A stretch of 64,000 nucleotides of DNA from Caballeronia sp. NK8 (GCF_018408855.1 NZ_AP024324.1:372001-436000), one strand, 5' to 3'; shown: positions 34,467 through 43,027, counted from the first letter of the stretch. The notes: generated by a model from the sequence alone, not told the origin. Made by a program: numbers and translations.

Positions 34467-35231
34467 GTGAGCCATTTCGACGAATACGCAGACAAGTTCG
34501 AGACCATCCGCATGACGCGCAGCGACGGCGTACTGGAGATGCACTTTCACACGCACGGCGAGCCGCTCGTGTGGAACCTCACGGCGCATCGCGAGTTCGA
34601 GCAGGCCTTTCTCGATGTCGGCCGCGACCGCGAAAACGACGTGGTCATCATGACCGGCACGGGCGATGCGTTCAGCGGTCCGGCCATCGCGCCCGGCATG
34701 CACCAGAACCGCAATTCCATGACGCCGACGATCTACGATCCGATCTACTGGGAAGCGAAGCATCTGCTCATCAACCTGCTGAATATCGAGGCGCCGGTGA
34801 TCAGCGTCATCAATGGTCCGGCGGTGCGGCATGCGGAGATTCCGCTGCTCGGCGACATCGTGCTGGCGTCCGACACCGCGACCATTCAGGACACCGCACA
34901 CTTTCAGGGCGGCATGGTGCCGGGCGACGGCATGCATCTGATCATGCCGTTGTTGATGGGCCGCGCGCGCGGCCACTATTTTCTGTTGACCGGACAGGAG
35001 ATTTCCGCCGACGAAGCGCTGAACATGGGCCTTGTCAACGAAGTGCTGCCGCAGACGGACCTCATGCCGCGCGCGCGCGAACTCGCGAGGCTGATGCTCA
35101 AACAGCCGCGCCTCGTGCGACGCTACACGCGCACCTGCCTGAATCAGGAACTGAAGGCGCGCCTGCATGACGTGCTCGGTTACGGACTCGCGCTCGAAGG
35201 CATCGCTCGCATGAAGGAACCGGCTGTTTGA
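34467..35231 (+). CDS. 6-oxocamphor hydrolase-like crotonase (cyclic beta-diketone hydrolase)
   Basis: 254 residues. Most crotonases are hydratases, but this one follows 6-oxocamphor hydrolase along its whole length: L-V-W-N-L-T-A-H near residue 34, V-I-N-G-P near 114, H-F-Q-G-G-M-V-P-G-D-G near 145. H122, H145, D154 and E244 fall at the same numbers as the residues known to matter in that enzyme. The reaction would be retro-Claisen C-C cleavage of a cyclic 1,3-diketone to a keto acid, without CoA. Starts at GTG (34467) behind AGAGGAAAGAGCC. Divergent from the molybdenum-hydroxylase operon and followed by a lactonase-like gene. Confidence 0.8.
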   Translation: MSHFDEYADKFETIRMTRSDGVLEMHFHTHGEPLVWNLTAHREFEQAFLDVGRDRENDVVIMTGTGDAFSGPAIAPGMHQNRNSMTPTIYDPIYWEAKHLLINLLNIEAPVISVINGPAVRHAEIPLLGDIVLASDTATIQDTAHFQGGMVPGDGMHLIMPLLMGRARGHYFLLTGQEISADEALNMGLVNEVLPQTDLMPRARELARLMLKQPRLVRRYTRTCLNQELKARLHDVLGYGLALEGIARMKEPAV

Positions 35232-35270
35232 ACCATCGAACTCATTTACATCGACAAACCAGGAGGCAGC

Positions 35271-36182
35271 ATGACAGTCAGCAGCATCACGAGACCGATC
35301 GACATGGTAGGTTCGGTCATCGACGTGGTCGATTCCACGCCCGACGTGCTCGGCGAATCGATCATCTGGGACGAAAAAACGCAATTGCTGTGGTGGGTGG
35401 ATGGCATCGGTCAGGCGATTCATCGCCTCGACATTTCGAGCGGCGCCAAGAAAAGCTGGCCGATGCAGGAAGAGATCGGCAGCATCGGCCTGCGCGCCAA
35501 AGGCGGCCTGATCGTGGGCATGCGTTCGGGTTTCTATTTTTTCTCGCCCGAGACCGGTGAACTGAGCGAAATCGCGCGTCCGGATGCCGAGCGCCCGAGG
35601 AACCGTTTCAACGACGGCAAGTGCGATCGTCACGGACGCTACTGGTCCGGCACGGTTGAAGCCGCCGCCTACACGCCGCGCGGGCGCCTGTTCCGTCTCG
35701 ATCCCGATCTGCAGCCGAAGCTGATCATGGAAGGTATTACGTGTATCAACGGCATCAGTTTCAGCCCCGATAACCGGCTCATGTACATGACCGATTCGTT
35801 CAGCTGTCAGATCGACGTATTCGACTGCGACTCGGTCGACGGCGCTATCTATAACCGCCGCAAATTCGCGGAAGTACCGCTCGGACGAGGCATTTGCGAT
35901 GGCTCGACCGTCGATGCCGACGGGTGCTTCTGGAGCGCCAACATGGACGGATGGTGCGTCACGCGCTACGACCCGCGCGGACGAATCGACATGGTTATCA
36001 ACCTGCCCGTGCGGCGCGTGAGCAGCCTGTGCTTCGGCGGCCCGGATCTCGATACGCTTTTCATCACGACGGCGCGTCGGCGCATGAACGAAAAGGAACT
36101 CGCTCAGCAACCGCTCGCGGGCAGCGTGCTCGCAGTGCGACCCGGTGTGAAAGGACTGGCGGAGCCGGAATTCCTCGGCTGA
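35271..36182 (+). CDS. SMP-30/gluconolactonase/LRE-like protein
   Basis: 303 residues, a six-bladed beta-propeller. The metal and catalytic residues of the regucalcin/gluconolactonase family are seen: Glu in L-G-E-S-I-I-W-D, Asn in N-R-F-N-D-G-K-C-D, Asn in C-I-N-G-I-S-F-S-P-D-N and Asp in D-G-S-T-V-D-A-D-G. AGGAGG lies 4 bp before the ATG. Family members hydrolyse sugar or other lactones with a divalent metal. Follows the diketone hydrolase by 39 bp, so a lactone intermediate in the same pathway is likely (inference). Confidence 0.87.
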   Translation: MTVSSITRPIDMVGSVIDVVDSTPDVLGESIIWDEKTQLLWWVDGIGQAIHRLDISSGAKKSWPMQEEIGSIGLRAKGGLIVGMRSGFYFFSPETGELSEIARPDAERPRNRFNDGKCDRHGRYWSGTVEAAAYTPRGRLFRLDPDLQPKLIMEGITCINGISFSPDNRLMYMTDSFSCQIDVFDCDSVDGAIYNRRKFAEVPLGRGICDGSTVDADGCFWSANMDGWCVTRYDPRGRIDMVINLPVRRVSSLCFGGPDLDTLFITTARRRMNEKELAQQPLAGSVLAVRPGVKGLAEPEFLG

Positions 36183-36263
36183 CGGCGCTCGTCCCTCCAC
36201 GGACCGTGTCGCCCTGAGCTACGCGGTTCGAACCGGGCAAGACGCGCCGCATGGCGGTCGCGA

Positions 36264-36290
36264 TATACTGACTGATCGATCGAATAGGAC
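36264..36290 (+). promoter_or_regulatory. tetR promoter with candidate operator 3
   Basis: A TATACT -10 (36264-36269) is followed at once by TGACTGATCGATCGAATAGG (36269-36288), which repeats the 11-mer ACTGATCGATC of the two sites near 34.3 kb (here 36271-36281). The right arm is degenerate. No clear -35 is seen. Placement at the start region fits autorepression. Confidence 0.6.
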
Positions 36291-36309
36291 AATGCCGGAG
36301 CGTTTGAAC

Positions 36310-37089
36310 ATGAAAACATCGCGTGAGAAGAAGGTGTCCGGGAACCCGAGCAGCCATGCTCAAGAAACCGAGCGTGCACCTGGCTCGCGCCTCTCCGCGA
36401 TTCTGAACGCAGCGGAGCGGGTGTTCGGCGAACATGGTTACGCAGGGGCGAGCATGCGCAACATCGCCGACGAAGCCGGCGTAGCGCAGGCGCTCGTCCA
36501 TTATCACTACGCCAACAAAGACAAACTCTACGAGGCAGTGTTCGAGCGCCGTTCATCGGCGATCAACGATCACCGTGGGAAACTGCTCGACGCCCTTTTC
36601 GAGAGCGAGCGTACCGCAACGGTCGAAGACGTACTGACGATCGCCTTCACACCGTTGTCGGAGATTTTTCACGGTGAGGACGCCGCGAACCTCGCGCTTT
36701 ACGTTCAACTCGTGGCGTCCGTCAGCCTGGGTAGTGACGAGCGGTCTCGACGTATCCGCGAGACATACTACGATCCCATCGCGGAGCGGATCATCGATGC
36801 TCTGCATACGGTCATTCCCGGCATCTCGCGGGAACACGCGACGTGGGCCTATCTTTTTTCTGTCGGTGCCCGGCAGCAAGCGCACGCGCTCAACGGCCGC
36901 GCCGAGCGTCTCGGCGCTTGCGCCCGTACTTCCCGATCTACTGCGCACTATGAGCAGCTCGTCAAATTTGCGGCAGCCGGTATCCGGGCGCTGATCGGCC
37001 CGACGCCGGTCGGGAAAACTGCGAAGTCAGCAGCGAAGGCCTCGGTGCCCAAACGCCCCCGTCGGGCAGCCAGCGTTCAGCCGGAGTGA
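36310..37089 (+). CDS. TetR-family transcriptional regulator of the alicyclic cluster
   Basis: 259 residues from M-K-T-S-R-E-K-K at 36310 (CGGAG nine bases before; an ATG at 36292 is possible). HTH: I-L-N-A-A-E-R-V-F-G-E-H-G-Y, M-R-N-I-A-D-E-A-G-V, then A-L-V-H-Y-H-Y-A-N-K-D-K-L-Y. The C-terminal ligand domain has a W-A-Y-L-F-S-V-G-A-R-Q-Q-A block, and the tail is Lys/Arg/Ala-rich. It sits downstream of the diketone hydrolase and lactonase genes. Three copies of an 11-bp motif at its own promoter and at the divergent catabolic promoters make it the likely repressor. Confidence 0.88.
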   Translation: MKTSREKKVSGNPSSHAQETERAPGSRLSAILNAAERVFGEHGYAGASMRNIADEAGVAQALVHYHYANKDKLYEAVFERRSSAINDHRGKLLDALFESERTATVEDVLTIAFTPLSEIFHGEDAANLALYVQLVASVSLGSDERSRRIRETYYDPIAERIIDALHTVIPGISREHATWAYLFSVGARQQAHALNGRAERLGACARTSRSTAHYEQLVKFAAAGIRALIGPTPVGKTAKSAAKASVPKRPRRAASVQPE

Positions 37090-37150
37090 TCTTGCCGTCG
37101 TGCGGCGCCAATGCGTTCGCGGGACCTCCCCGGAAACTCGTTGCGTTTTC

Positions 37151-37184
37151 TTGACTTCTTTTTAGATGACATCTATCATCTAAA
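37151..37184 (+). promoter_or_regulatory. Promoter and perfect operator dyad of the second tetR gene
   Basis: TTGACT (37151-37156), 17-bp spacer, TATCAT (37174-37179). Within and beyond the spacer, TTTAGATGA (37161-37169) and TCATCTAAA (37176-37184) form a perfect 9-bp inverted repeat around CATCTA. The dyad covers the -10 element, as in TetR autorepression. It lies 27 bp before the ATG at 37211. Confidence 0.72.
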
Positions 37185-37210
37185 ACATTCGATCACGCAG
37201 CAAGTCGACC

Positions 37211-37768
37211 ATGAAACGATCCAAGCTCGAAACCGCGGAAACCCGCCGCCGCATCGTCGAAATCGCAGCCGGAGAATTCAGGACTAACGGCATCCACGCC
37301 ACCGGCGTTGCAGACGTAATGGCTGCCGCCGGACTCTCGCATGGCGGGTTCTATCGGCATTTCGGATCGAAGGAGCATCTGGTCGCTGAAGCCTGTGAAG
37401 CGGCCATTGCGGACATCATCGGTGCGCTTGAGGCCGCAGGCAAGAAAGGGTTCAAGGCTCTCATCGATACCTACATGTCGGCGTCCCACCGAGATAGTCC
37501 CGCGAGCGGCTGCCCCCTTGCAAGCATGGGCAGCGAACTCGCGCGTGCGGACGAATCCACGCGCGCGGCCGCATCTCGCGGCTTCGACGAGTTCGTCGAC
37601 ATGCTGGCAAAGCGCATCCAAAGTTCGGAGGAAGAGACGAACCGCTCGAAGGCTGTGTTTGCGCTATCGGCCATGATCGGTGCGCTCACCATGTCCCGAA
37701 TCATTGCAGACCCTGAGGCGTCCGCATCGCTGCTGGAAGACGTCAGGCAACAGGTCGCTGCGATCTAG
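37211..37768 (+). CDS. TetR-family transcriptional regulator (second)
   Basis: 185 residues. N-terminal HTH: R-R-I-V-E-I-A-A-G-E-F-R-T-N-G-I, V-A-D-V-M-A-A-A-G-L-S, H-G-G-F-Y-R-H-F-G-S-K-E. The ligand domain carries a C-P-L-A-S-M-G-S-E-L block as in TetR regulators of reductase/GST detoxification genes. Its promoter has a perfect 9-bp dyad. Located just before the NmrA-like and GST genes on the same strand, which it probably controls; a 137-bp gap separates it from them. Confidence 0.87.
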   Translation: MKRSKLETAETRRRIVEIAAGEFRTNGIHATGVADVMAAAGLSHGGFYRHFGSKEHLVAEACEAAIADIIGALEAAGKKGFKALIDTYMSASHRDSPASGCPLASMGSELARADESTRAAASRGFDEFVDMLAKRIQSSEEETNRSKAVFALSAMIGALTMSRIIADPEASASLLEDVRQQVAAI

Positions 37769-37905
37769 GTCTCACCGGCCGTCCCAAGCTGCACAATCTT
37801 GCTTCGAAATGTGCATATACACACCAATGCATTAATAACGGCCACGGTGCAAAAGGTTCTCCACCCTCTCGCGGGTACATCCACTTATCGATTGGAGGCT
37901 TCGTC

Positions 37906-38787
37906 ATGCAACAGCGCAAATTCCTGATCACCGGTGCCACTGGCAAAACCGGTGTTCATACGGTCAACAACCTTCTCGAGGCAGGGCATGCCGTCCGCGC
38001 GATGGTTCGCACGGAAGACGGGCGTAGTGCAGCGCTTCGTGCCGCGGGCGCCGAAGTCATCGTGGGCGATCTGCTCGAGCATGACGACCTGATTCGCGCC
38101 GCCTCGGGCGTGTCGGGCGCATACCTTTGCTACCCGGTGCGTCCCGGATTCATTCAGGGAACGGCGTATTTTGCGGATGCCGCGCGGCGCGCCGGTCTGG
38201 AAGTCGTCGTGGAGATGTCGCAGATTTCCGCCCGTGAGGATTCGAAGAGCAACGCCGCGCGCGATCACTGGATCGCGGAGCGCGTTCTCGACTGGTCGGG
38301 CGTGCCGACCGTGCATATCCGCCCGACGTTCTTCTCTGAATGGCTGGTTTTCCCGTGGGTCCTGGATACGATCGTAAAGGAAGGGAAGATTGCTCTCCCC
38401 TATGGCACCGGACGTCACGCTCCGATCGCAGCAGAGGACCAGGCTCGCTTCATCGCCGCGGTACTGACGGAGCCGTCCGGCCACATCGGCAAGACTTACG
38501 AACTCTGCGGACCGGTGGAACTCGACTACCACGAAATCGCGGACAAGATCAGTCAGGTCATCGACAAGAAAATCACGTATAGCCCGGACACGCTCGACGG
38601 ATATCGCGAGCATTTGCGGAAATACGATCTTCCGGAGTTCACGATCCAGCATTTCATCGAAGTAGCCATCGACTACCGGAACGGCGTGTTCGAAGGAGTC
38701 GATGACATCATCGAGCGGATCACGGGAAAGGCGCCACGGACGGTCGAGGAATTTGTTCGCGCGAACCGGCGAGCCTTCGGCGCATGA
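37906..38787 (+). CDS. NmrA-family NAD(P)-binding protein
   Basis: 293 residues. I-T-G-A-T-G-K-T-G-V-H-T is the G-x-x-G-x-x-G dinucleotide loop of atypical SDRs; V-R-A-M-V-R-T-E-D-G and V-V-V-E-M-S-Q-I-S-A follow. The SDR catalytic Y-x-x-x-K is absent, as in NmrA/HSCARG redox sensors and QOR2-like quinone reductases. Its stop overlaps the GST start by ATGA. The pair with a GST and a TetR suggests response to an electrophile or quinone (inference). Confidence 0.82.
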   Translation: MQQRKFLITGATGKTGVHTVNNLLEAGHAVRAMVRTEDGRSAALRAAGAEVIVGDLLEHDDLIRAASGVSGAYLCYPVRPGFIQGTAYFADAARRAGLEVVVEMSQISAREDSKSNAARDHWIAERVLDWSGVPTVHIRPTFFSEWLVFPWVLDTIVKEGKIALPYGTGRHAPIAAEDQARFIAAVLTEPSGHIGKTYELCGPVELDYHEIADKISQVIDKKITYSPDTLDGYREHLRKYDLPEFTIQHFIEVAIDYRNGVFEGVDDIIERITGKAPRTVEEFVRANRRAFGA

Positions 38788-39431
38788 CAACGGGCGCACG
38801 GGATACTGAAATGACGAAAATCCTGGAGCTTCATGGCGCTCCGACGGGCAACTGTATCCGCGCAGCGATCGCTCTGGAAGAAGCGGAACTGCCCTACACG
38901 GTTCGATTCGTCAATCTCGCGAATCACGAGCAGAAGCAGTCCGCGCATCTGGCGCTGAACCCGGCGGCAAAAGTACCTGTATTGGTCGAGAAGGAAGCGG
39001 ACGAAGCACCGTTCGTCATTACCCAGTCGAACGCAATCGTCTTCTATGCGGCGGAAAAGCGGCCGGGTCGCCTGCTGCCGGAGGACGATCGAGCTCGCGC
39101 CGTCGCGTATGAGCGCTTTTTCTTCTTCGTGACAGACGTCATCGCTCCGAGTCATGCCGCTTTTTTTCTCGGACGAGCAGGCGCTTCAGAGGCGCGAGCG
39201 CTTCTTACCGAACGCATGCTTGCTAACCTCGCGACTGCAGAGCAGTATCCCGACGCGAATGGATACATGGCCGGCAAGTCGTTCTCTATCGCGGACATTG
39301 CGGCGTTCACGATCACGTCGTCGGTCAGGGAACATCTGCCCTGGAATCAGCTGCCCAATCTGCGTCGCTGGTATGAACGGATCGAGGCGAGGCCGGCGGT
39401 CGCGCGGGGCTATCGGGCATTCAAGGTCTGA
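38784..39431 (+). CDS. Glutathione S-transferase family protein
   Basis: 215 residues from the ATGA overlap at 38784; an ATG at 38811 (M-T-K-I-L-E-L-H-G) starts directly at the thioredoxin-fold domain and may be the true start. N-terminal domain with G-N-C-I-R-A-A-I-A-L-E-E-A and the cis-Pro in K-V-P-V-L-V-E; glutathione contact Q-S-N-A-I-V-F-Y; helical C-terminal domain with F-S-I-A-D-I-A-A-F-T. Conjugates or reduces electrophiles with glutathione. Co-expressed with the NmrA-like gene; faces the flavin reductase gene, with 23 bp between the stops. Confidence 0.85.
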   Translation: MTTGARDTEMTKILELHGAPTGNCIRAAIALEEAELPYTVRFVNLANHEQKQSAHLALNPAAKVPVLVEKEADEAPFVITQSNAIVFYAAEKRPGRLLPEDDRARAVAYERFFFFVTDVIAPSHAAFFLGRAGASEARALLTERMLANLATAEQYPDANGYMAGKSFSIADIAAFTITSSVREHLPWNQLPNLRRWYERIEARPAVARGYRAFKV

Positions 39432-39454
39432 TAGCGGCGCATGACCATGCACCG

Positions 39455-40042
39455 TCACATCTGAAAGCGGTCTCGCGTCGTCACGTAGTCGCTCGCGCCG
39501 AAGCGACCTACCGGAAAGTAGTGCTCCAGGCGAACGCGCCACGTATCGATATCGATGAGTTCGTCACGCGCATGCAGCATCAGCACGCGGCCGATGAAGA
39601 TGTGGCGGCTCGCCGTTTCGAGCGTCTCCCACAAAGCGCACTCGAACGCGACGGGCGCCTCGGCAATGCGCGGAGGCTTCACGCGCGTCGAGGCAAGCGC
39701 GCTCAAACCCACTTGTTCGAGCTCGGAGACATCCGCGGCGAAGCGTTCGCCGCAGCGATGCATCTGCTGCGAGATGGCTTCATCGGCGAGATGCACGACG
39801 AACTCCTTTTCACGCGGGATATTCACCGCAGTGTCTTTCAACGTGCCGTCCGCCAGCCGGTTGATGCTGATCATGACGATGGGCGGCTCTTCGCCCAGCA
39901 TGTTGAACATCGAGAACGGCGCGGCGTTCACGGTGCCGTCCACGCCGAGCGTGGTTACGAGAGCAATGGGCCGCGGCACGATCAGACTCGCCATCAGCTT
40001 GTATCGCTGGTACTCGGTAATCGCTTCGAAATCGATTTCCAT
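39455..40042 (-). CDS. Flavin reductase family protein
   Basis: 195 residues. Y-K-L-M-A-S-L-I-V-P-R-P-I-A-L-V-T-T and N-A-A-P-F-S-M-F-N are the FMN-binding blocks of the split-barrel flavin reductase family, in the subgroup that includes many catabolic partner proteins. GGAGTGAC precedes the ATG, and the start lies 1 bp after the gntR stop, so the two are co-transcribed. Third gene of the amidohydrolase-gntR-flavin reductase operon. May supply reduced flavin or act directly on the substrate; no monooxygenase is linked. Confidence 0.83.
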   Translation of the reverse strand: MEIDFEAITEYQRYKLMASLIVPRPIALVTTLGVDGTVNAAPFSMFNMLGEEPPIVMISINRLADGTLKDTAVNIPREKEFVVHLADEAISQQMHRCGERFAADVSELEQVGLSALASTRVKPPRIAEAPVAFECALWETLETASRHIFIGRVLMLHARDELIDIDTWRVRLEHYFPVGRFGASDYVTTRDRFQM

Positions 40043-40043
40043 G

Positions 40044-40748
40044 TCACTCCATTGCGGTTCGTTGCGCGGGTTCGATGCCGAGCAGATGCGCGAGCCCGTT
40101 TTCGCCCGGCATGCGCGATGTCTCGATGCGCGTCTCCAGGCTGTGCAGATGCGCCATCATGTGCGCGATCGCGCCCGCAGCATCGCGCGCTTCGAGGCAA
40201 TCGAGGATGACAGTGTGCTCGTCGTGCTCGCACGGCGCGTTGCCGACCGGCTCGTAAGCGCCGACGATCAGCGAGCAGCGAGAGATCAGTTCGCTGAGAT
40301 AGTGTTCGAGGATTGCATTACCCGCGAGCGCCGCGATACGCAGATGAAACGCGCTCGCAAGCCGCGCCCACGATGGCTGATCGAAGCGATGCATCGCCTG
40401 GTGTTCCTCATCGAGCTGTCCACGCAACGCGGCGATATCCGCGGTGCTCGCGCGCTCCGACGCGAGTTCGACGAGCGCGCGCTCGACAGCACGCCGCGCC
40501 TCGAAGATCGCGCGCGTCTCCGCGCGGGTCGGCTGCGCGATCACCGCGCCCTTGTTCGGACGCAGGACGACGATGCCGTCGTACGCGAGCTTTTCGAGCG
40601 CGCGCCGCACGACCGCGCGACCCACACCGAAAACCGCGCATAACTCGGGCTCGGGCAGCTTCGTGCCGGGCGTGAGCCTGCGATTCAGCACGCCTTCGAA
40701 GATCGACCGATAGATGCGCGCGTCCGCGCTCTCCTTTCCGCTGTTCAT
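40044..40748 (-). CDS. GntR-family regulator, FadR/FCD type
   Basis: 234 residues from M-N-S-G-K-E-S at 40748. Winged helix: I-Y-R-S-I-F-E-G-V-L-N-R-R-L-T-P-G-T-K-L in two helices, then L-C-A-V-F-G-V-G-R-A-V-V-R-R-A-L. FCD ligand domain with R-A-V-E-R-A-L-V-E-L-A, F-H-L-R-I-A-A-L-A-G-N and the metal-site block H-D-E-H-T-V-I-L-D-C-L-E. ATGA overlap with the amidohydrolase before it. Autogenous control through the divergent region at 41663-41934 is likely, where a 10-bp inverted repeat is found. Confidence 0.88.
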   Translation of the reverse strand: MNSGKESADARIYRSIFEGVLNRRLTPGTKLPEPELCAVFGVGRAVVRRALEKLAYDGIVVLRPNKGAVIAQPTRAETRAIFEARRAVERALVELASERASTADIAALRGQLDEEHQAMHRFDQPSWARLASAFHLRIAALAGNAILEHYLSELISRCSLIVGAYEPVGNAPCEHDEHTVILDCLEARDAAGAIAHMMAHLHSLETRIETSRMPGENGLAHLLGIEPAQRTAME

Positions 40749-41662
40749 GCGGCCTGCACCGGCACGGGCACGGCTTCGTCGGCATGACGCGCGATCGCGC
40801 CGGGCGTCGTCAGCCAGATGTCCTCGCGCGCCGCCGCGATATGCGCGAGCGCACGCCGCAAATGCCGCAACCGATACGGTTGCCCGACGATATACGGATG
40901 CAGCGCAATGCCCATCACGAGCGCCTGCGGCGTGCGCGCGCGCAGCGTCTGTTCGAGCATCTCGTCGAACTGATCGATGATCATGTCCGCGAAGTCGCGC
41001 ATGTCCATCTGACGCGCCATGATCATCGGCAGGTCGTTCAGTTCCTGCGGATAGGGAATCGACCAGAGCGGGCCGCCGCGCGTGTTCATGCGCACGGGCC
41101 GGTCGTCGTGACACCAGTTGAGCGTGTAACGGAAACCCGTCTCGGCGAGCAGGTCCGGCGTGCGATGCGATTCGGAGATCCACGGCGAGAGCCATCCCGA
41201 AGGCGCTGCGCCGGAACGTTCGAGCATGCGCGCGCGGCAGTGCGCGAGCAGCGCGCGTTCGCCGTCTTCATCGAGGTCGCTCTGACGCTGCGCGTTCGTG
41301 TGACCGTGCGCGATGAGTTCGTCGCCACGCGCGGCGCATGCTTCGACGAGCTCGGGACAGTGATCGTAGAGCGAGGTATTGATGAGCGTTCCCGCGGGCA
41401 GGTCGAGTGCATCGAACAGTTCGATGCAGCGCCACGCGCCCACGCGATTGCCGTACTCGCGCCAGCTGTAGTTGAGCACGTCGGGATGCGGCGACAGCGG
41501 CCCGAGCGCCGCGCCCAGTCCTTCGCCGAACGCGAAGTGTTCGAGGTTGAAACCGAGATAGACCGCGAGGCCCGCGCCGTTCGGCCAGCGATAACCATCG
41601 CTTTCGTGGATCGGGCGATAGTCGAAGCGTCCATGCGTCTTCAACGGATCGAAATCGTTCAT
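40745..41662 (-). CDS. Polysaccharide deacetylase/NodB-fold amidohydrolase (PuuE allantoinase-like)
   Basis: 305 residues from M-N-D-F-D-P-L-K at 41662. NodB-fold features: A-V-Y-L-G-F-N-L-E-H-F near residue 34, W-R-E-Y-G-N-R-V-G-A-W-R, H-G-H-T-N near 119 and W-L-S-P-W. The Y-G-x-R-x-G-x-W-R block is what distinguishes the PuuE-type allantoinase/ureide amidohydrolase branch from true polysaccharide deacetylases. No signal peptide, so cytoplasmic. Divergent from a polyamine-type ABC importer, so it probably hydrolyses a small imported amide or ureide. True substrate unknown. Confidence 0.8.
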   Translation of the reverse strand: MNDFDPLKTHGRFDYRPIHESDGYRWPNGAGLAVYLGFNLEHFAFGEGLGAALGPLSPHPDVLNYSWREYGNRVGAWRCIELFDALDLPAGTLINTSLYDHCPELVEACAARGDELIAHGHTNAQRQSDLDEDGERALLAHCRARMLERSGAAPSGWLSPWISESHRTPDLLAETGFRYTLNWCHDDRPVRMNTRGGPLWSIPYPQELNDLPMIMARQMDMRDFADMIIDQFDEMLEQTLRARTPQALVMGIALHPYIVGQPYRLRHLRRALAHIAAAREDIWLTTPGAIARHADEAVPVPVQAA

Positions 41663-41725
41663 TGTCGAATGTGATGAACCGGTTTGGTTAGGCCATGCCC
41701 CATGGCGGACGTGATCCGCACCTCG

Positions 41726-41783
41726 ATTGCACACGTCAGGCGCTTGCAAATGCTGACGATCGGGGTCCGCGATCGTGTGCAAT
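41726..41783. promoter_or_regulatory. Widely spaced inverted repeat in the amidohydrolase/ABC divergent region
   Basis: ATTGCACACG (41726-41735) and CGTGTGCAAT (41774-41783) are exact inverted copies 38 bp apart between the two divergent operons. They could be paired half-sites or two sites for the GntR regulator at 40044; the sequence is directly visible, the binding is inferred. Confidence 0.5.
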
Positions 41784-41934
41784 ATGCGCGCCAATTCGTC
41801 GGCACCTGCTGTCAGCGCGACGTGCAGCGCTCCTCATCGCGCGGCTCGAATGCGCGGCCGGGTACGAATGGCATATGTCTTGCAATGGCTTGCCCGCTGT
41901 ATTCAATCAGCCTCCTCAACAGGGACAAGCCTTC

Positions 41935-42990
41935 ATGGTTCAACCGGCATCCACGGTGGTTCGAGCGAGCCCGGCCGATATCGAGCTCGTGCATGTGTCG
42001 AAGCGCTATGGCGATGCGCTCGCCGTCGACGCCATCGACCTGCGCATTCCCGGCGGAGCGTATTGCTGTCTGCTCGGTCCCTCCGGCTGCGGCAAGACGT
42101 CGACGCTGCGCATGATCGCGGGCCACGAGTGGGTGTCCGAAGGCGATGTGCTGATCGGCGGGCGCAATGTCACGCGCGAGCAGCCGGTCGCGCGCGGCAC
42201 GGCCATGGTGTTCCAGAGCTACGCGCTCTTCCCGCATCTCTCGGCGCTCGACAATGTCGCGTTCAGCCTCAAGGTGCGCGGCGTCGCGAAGGAAGCGCGC
42301 AGGAAGCGCGCGGGCGAACTGCTCGAACTCGTCGCGATGTCGTCCTACGCGAACCGCAAGCCTGCGCAGCTTTCGGGCGGACAGCAGCAGCGCGTCGCGC
42401 TTGCGCGCGCCCTGCTCAACGAGCCGCGCTGCCTGCTGCTCGACGAGCCGCTCTCCGCGCTCGATCCGTTCCTGCGCGTGCAGATGCGCGCCGAACTCAA
42501 GCGCTGGCAGAAGGAACTCGGCATCACCTTCGTGCACGTCACGCATTCGCAGGAGGAAGCGATGGCGCTCGCGGATCTCGTCGTGGTGATGAGTCACGGT
42601 CATATCGAGCAGAGCGGCACGCCTTTCGACGTATTCAATCGGCCGCACACGGAATTCGTCGCGCGCTTTCTGGGCGGCCATAACGTGCTCGGTTCGAACG
42701 GGCGGCTTTTCACGGTGCGGGCGGATCATCTGCGCATTGCGCCGCAGGGCGTCGCGCCCGGCACGAGCGCCGGCGACAGCGGTCTTCTGCGCATCGGCGG
42801 ACTCGCTTGCACAGTGCGCGAGGCCGAGTATCAGGGCACGCATCTGCGCATGACGCTCGATCCGCTCGACGGCTCTCCCGAACTCGTCTCGATGATCAGC
42901 GACGCCGACTACGACGCGCAACGCGCCGGCCCCGGCGCGCGCGTGACGGTGTGGTGGGACGAACAGAACGCGCATCCGCTCGCCGCGTGA
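41935..42990 (+). CDS. ABC transporter ATP-binding protein, PotA/spermidine-type
   Basis: 351 residues from M-V-Q-P-A-S-T at 41935 (AGGGAC nine bases upstream). Walker A G-P-S-G-C-G-K-T at 48-55, signature L-S-G-G-Q-Q-Q, Walker B C-L-L-L-D-E-P, and a C-terminal TOBE-like regulatory domain from about 270. Energises import of polyamine-like or other small cationic/amide compounds with the binding protein and two permeases that follow. The longer frame back to 41695 covers the inverted repeat region and was not used. Confidence 0.88.
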   Translation: MVQPASTVVRASPADIELVHVSKRYGDALAVDAIDLRIPGGAYCCLLGPSGCGKTSTLRMIAGHEWVSEGDVLIGGRNVTREQPVARGTAMVFQSYALFPHLSALDNVAFSLKVRGVAKEARRKRAGELLELVAMSSYANRKPAQLSGGQQQRVALARALLNEPRCLLLDEPLSALDPFLRVQMRAELKRWQKELGITFVHVTHSQEEAMALADLVVVMSHGHIEQSGTPFDVFNRPHTEFVARFLGGHNVLGSNGRLFTVRADHLRIAPQGVAPGTSAGDSGLLRIGGLACTVREAEYQGTHLRMTLDPLDGSPELVSMISDADYDAQRAGPGARVTVWWDEQNAHPLAA

Positions 42991-43027
42991 GATCAGGCAT
43001 TCACAACTTCAAATTCGAGGAGAGTCC

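Noticed and set aside
34449..36200. Long minus-strand open frame (583 codons) across the diketone hydrolase and lactonase genes
   Set aside because: Spans two well-supported plus-strand genes and their ribosome sites; composition is shadow-like.
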